DNA of 6,249 bases, from contig DUCW01000209.1 of the NCBI GenBank assembly GCA_012959595.1, positions 5,716-11,964 of the forward strand, read 5' to 3'. Origin of the DNA: Gemmatimonadota bacterium (GTDB lineage Bacteria > Gemmatimonadota > Gemmatimonadetes > Longimicrobiales > Gaopeijiaceae). Made by a program: the position numbers and the translations under genes. Of the stretch, positions 3,653 to 6,249 are shown piece after piece (position 1 is the first letter of the stretch; each line of letters begins with the position of its first letter). Below the pieces are notes generated by a model, which did not search any database, was not told where the DNA came from, and was given only the letters and a program-made list of their open reading frames with translations.

Positions 3653-6249
3653 AATTCGATCCCGATTTCTGAAGTTTTTTGATCGGAAAGATCATGAGAT
3701 TCGTACCAGTTCTAATTTGGTTCCGGAAAACGACCCCAGCCTGTTGTTTACGAACGCTGGTATGGTCCAGTTCAAGGGATTATTTCTGGGAGTTGAACAA
3801 GCAGATTTTAAACGTGCCGTGACCTCTCAGAAATGCTTGCGTGCCGGTGGTAAGCACAATGACTTGGAAGAGGTGGGACGGACGGCGAGACATCACACGT
3901 TTTTCGAGATGCTTGGCAACTTTTCTTTTGGGGATTATTTCAAAGAAGGGGCTATTCATTATGCATGGGAGTTCTTTGTAAGCGAATTGGGATTGGAAGA
4001 AGATAGGATTTTCGTGTCGATCCATGACTCAGATGACGAAGCTCATGGACTTTGGAAAAATTCTGTAGGGTTGCCTGAAGAACGGATATTCCGGCTGGGT
4101 GATAAGGATAATTTTTGGCAGATGGCGGATACAGGTCCTTGTGGCCCATGTTCGGAACTTCATTATGATATGCGTTCCAAGAAGGAAAGGAGAATCTTAA
4201 GTACCGAAAATTTTGTCGAACTTGGTGAATCGGGAACCATCATCGAGTTGTGGAATCTCGTGTTTATGCAGTTCGACAGAGACAAAAAGGGCGAATTGCA
4301 TCCATTGCCTAGCCCTTCGATTGATACGGGTGCAGGTTTAGAACGGCTGGCCTCTCTATTGCAAGGGGCCGATTCCAACTACCATACGGACAATTTTTTT
4401 CCACTGATAGAGGCCGTATCAGAAGTCGTTGGTAAACCATATGTCCCTCAAAGTGAAGAAGGTGTCAGCTATAGAGTTCTAGCAGATCACGCCAGAGCAA
4501 TAAGTTTTTTGCTTTCAGATGGGGTTTTGCCTTCAAATGAAGGAAGAGGATACGTCTTACGGCGTATCTTACGAAGAGCGGGGCGACATGCCTGGATTCT
4601 TGGAAGACGTGAACCGACTTTGGTTGAAATCGTGAAAGTAGTTGTCGATCTCATGGGTAAAGTTTACCCCGATCTTGAAGAAAGAAGAGAATACATCGCT
4701 GAAAGCACCCTTAAGGAAGAAGAGCGATTTCTTCTTACTATTGAGGGTGGAATGGATCGGTTCGAGCGGATTACAACCAAAACTATGTCGTCAGGCTTGC
4801 TCCAAACTGTGAGTGGACAAGATGCTTTTAAGCTTTATGACACCTTCGGATTTCCTCTGGATTTAACTCAGTTAATGGCAAAAGAACGTGGGTATGGTGT
4901 AGACGTTTCGTCCTTTGAACAAGCCTTAGAAGAGCAGAAGAATCGAAGTCGAGCAGATAGGATAGATTCGAATTCGAAAGAAATGTCCTTGGATACTGGT
5001 GGGGAATGGAGAAACTTACTTCCAGATCAGGATCAAAGCTTCGAGGGATACGATCATTTGCAAACGGAGACCGAAGTGCTGTCCATACGTGTAGACCAAG
5101 ATAGGGTGGCTTTCCTATTGGCTGACAATCCTTTTTACGCTGAAGGAGGAGGTCAGATTTCGGACGTTGGGATCGTCGAAGGAGATGGATGGGTTGTAGA
5201 GATCAGACAGGTCGCCAAAATGGGCGGAAAGATTGTAGTAGCGGGTATAGTGAATGATGTGGCCGTTTTTGAGCAAGCAAGCCCACCTTTAATTGTGCGT
5301 GCTAAAGTAGATTCCAGCATCAGGTACAATACTCAGAGAAACCACACAGCCACTCACTTACTTCACGCTTCTCTTAGAGAGACACTTGGCGAACATGTTG
5401 TGCAAAGAGGTTCTTTGGTAGCACCCGATAGATTGCGGTTTGATTTCACACACAATGGTTCGATGACCGACCAAGAGTGTGCTGATGTGGAGGAAAGAGT
5501 CAATCAAGTAATCTGGAACAATCTTGAACTCAAGATAGACCATCAACCGTATAGCGAAGCTTTGGAAGCGGGGGCGATGGCTTTGTTTGGCGAGAAATAT
5601 TCCGATGTGGTGCGTGTGGTCGAAATTGAAGGAGCCAGTATAGAACTTTGTGGCGGTACACACGTTAAGAGTACTGGTGAGATTGGTTTGTTTGAAATCA
5701 TAGGTGAAACAGGGGTGGCAGCGGGGGTTCGCAGGATAGAAGCTTGCACAGGTCCAGGGGCTATGGCCCATCTAAAAAGCTACGTGCATCGATTGGACGA
5801 TGTCGCGACATCTTTGGGTGTTTCTTCAGAGAATATTACATCGCGTATCAGAAAAGTTCTTCAAGAAAAAAAGGATTTGGAAGCACTATTAAATAGTTAC
5901 ATGACGGGTGGACAAGCACCAGGAGAATCTGTTGTAAAATTTCAGCAATACAGTACTGGGGATAAGCATTTTTGCTATAAGGCGGTTACAGTCAAAGCCG
6001 CAGACAATGCTGGTGTTAGGAAGTGGGGAGATGCATTCTTAGCTTCGAGTGTATCTGGAGTGGCTGCAGTGGGTGCCGAATTCCCGGGCAGTAAATTTGC
6101 AGTGTTCCTCTTCGTTACAAAAGATTTGGTTGACATGGGTATCAAGGCCAATGAACTGGTTTCAAGGATAGCAGAAAAAGTGGGCGGACGTGGAGGTGGT
6201 AGGGTGCATATGGCTCAGGCAGGCGTCCAAGGACCCGGCGAGATCCTCC
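3639..6249 (+). CDS. alaS: Alanine-tRNA ligase (AlaRS), 3' end cut by window
   Basis: AlaRS charges tRNA-Ala with alanine in the cytoplasm and hydrolyses wrongly charged Ser- or Gly-tRNA. The frame is open from ATG 3639 to the window edge: 870 codons plus one base, against a usual 870-890, so only a short tail is missing. The class II catalytic core contains NLVPENDPSLLFTNAGM (26-42), motif 2 around RTARHHTFFEMLGNFSFGDY (81-100) and motif 3 IDTGAGLERLA (228-238). The tRNA-recognition region has DHARAISFLLSDGVLPSNEG (283-302). The editing domain has PFYAEGGGQ (498-506) and the zinc-site residues H569 and H573 in NHTATHLLH, then C671 and H675 in CGGTH. A charged, coiled-coil-like stretch (about 712-755) leads into the C-Ala domain with GGRGGGRVHMAQAG (849-862). 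All catalytic and editing residues are present. No Shine-Dalgarno precedes the ATG, but the alignment-like start (TSSEIR-type N terminus, next Met only at 42) supports it. Confidence 0.97.
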   Translation, partial: MTTSEIRSRFLKFFDRKDHEIRTSSNLVPENDPSLLFTNAGMVQFKGLFLGVEQADFKRAVTSQKCLRAGGKHNDLEEVGRTARHHTFFEMLGNFSFGDYFKEGAIHYAWEFFVSELGLEEDRIFVSIHDSDDEAHGLWKNSVGLPEERIFRLGDKDNFWQMADTGPCGPCSELHYDMRSKKERRILSTENFVELGESGTIIELWNLVFMQFDRDKKGELHPLPSPSIDTGAGLERLASLLQGADSNYHTDNFFPLIEAVSEVVGKPYVPQSEEGVSYRVLADHARAISFLLSDGVLPSNEGRGYVLRRILRRAGRHAWILGRREPTLVEIVKVVVDLMGKVYPDLEERREYIAESTLKEEERFLLTIEGGMDRFERITTKTMSSGLLQTVSGQDAFKLYDTFGFPLDLTQLMAKERGYGVDVSSFEQALEEQKNRSRADRIDSNSKEMSLDTGGEWRNLLPDQDQSFEGYDHLQTETEVLSIRVDQDRVAFLLADNPFYAEGGGQISDVGIVEGDGWVVEIRQVAKMGGKIVVAGIVNDVAVFEQASPPLIVRAKVDSSIRYNTQRNHTATHLLHASLRETLGEHVVQRGSLVAPDRLRFDFTHNGSMTDQECADVEERVNQVIWNNLELKIDHQPYSEALEAGAMALFGEKYSDVVRVVEIEGASIELCGGTHVKSTGEIGLFEIIGETGVAAGVRRIEACTGPGAMAHLKSYVHRLDDVATSLGVSSENITSRIRKVLQEKKDLEALLNSYMTGGQAPGESVVKFQQYSTGDKHFCYKAVTVKAADNAGVRKWGDAFLASSVSGVAAVGAEFPGSKFAVFLFVTKDLVDMGIKANELVSRIAEKVGGRGGGRVHMAQAGVQGPGEIL

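Noticed and set aside
3780..4378. Three minus-strand open frames across the alaS 5' half
   Set aside because: Antisense shadows of the AlaRS catalytic domain, with mutually overlapping frames and no domain content.
5358..5771. Minus-strand open frames of 137 and 68 codons opposite the AlaRS editing domain
   Set aside because: They lie over the HxxxH and CGGTH motifs of AlaRS; no independent coding signal.

Overview
The window carries ordinary core genes of a Gram-negative (diderm) bacterium. The base composition looks moderate, around the mid-40s percent GC by eye (not counted). The RecA and AlaRS sequences are bacterial and full-featured. System I cytochrome c maturation genes (ccmB, ccmC and a CcmD-like gene) point to a respiring diderm. 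The ccmB-ccmC-alternative ccmD order and the style of the RecA recall Gemmatimonadota or a similar uncultivated environmental phylum. That placement is an impression from memory, not a demonstrated classification.

Layout. Positions 1-1381 hold the 3' end of a rightward ccm operon: the last 134 residues of CcmB, a complete CcmC, and an 84-residue two-helix protein read as the alternative CcmD. The genes are about 20 bases apart, so they are probably one transcript. CcmB and CcmC are membrane parts of the machinery that moves heme to the periplasm and loads it onto CcmE; CcmD stabilises that complex. No ccmE or ccmF follows here. Positions 1410-2117 hold a leftward, convergent gene for a TVP38/TMEM64 (VTT, DedA-like) membrane protein, whose start is uncertain. 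Positions 2118-2425 have no confident gene but contain the recA promoter region.

Positions 2426-3499 hold a complete recA. A 139-base gap follows, with a stem-loop, a perfect TATAAT box, a well-placed Shine-Dalgarno sequence in front of a four-codon mini-ORF, and a second mini-ORF that overlaps the next start codon. From 3639 to the end of the window runs alaS, 870 codons with only a short C-terminal tail missing. It is open to the window edge with no stop. RecA (recombination and SOS) and AlaRS (tRNA charging) do not share a pathway; recA next to alaS is a recurrent bacterial arrangement.

I found no mobile element, CRISPR array, tRNA or rRNA gene, or phage feature. I do not see a new biological system. 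The most interesting stretch is the recA-alaS leader, where the promoter reading and the leader-ORF reading compete.
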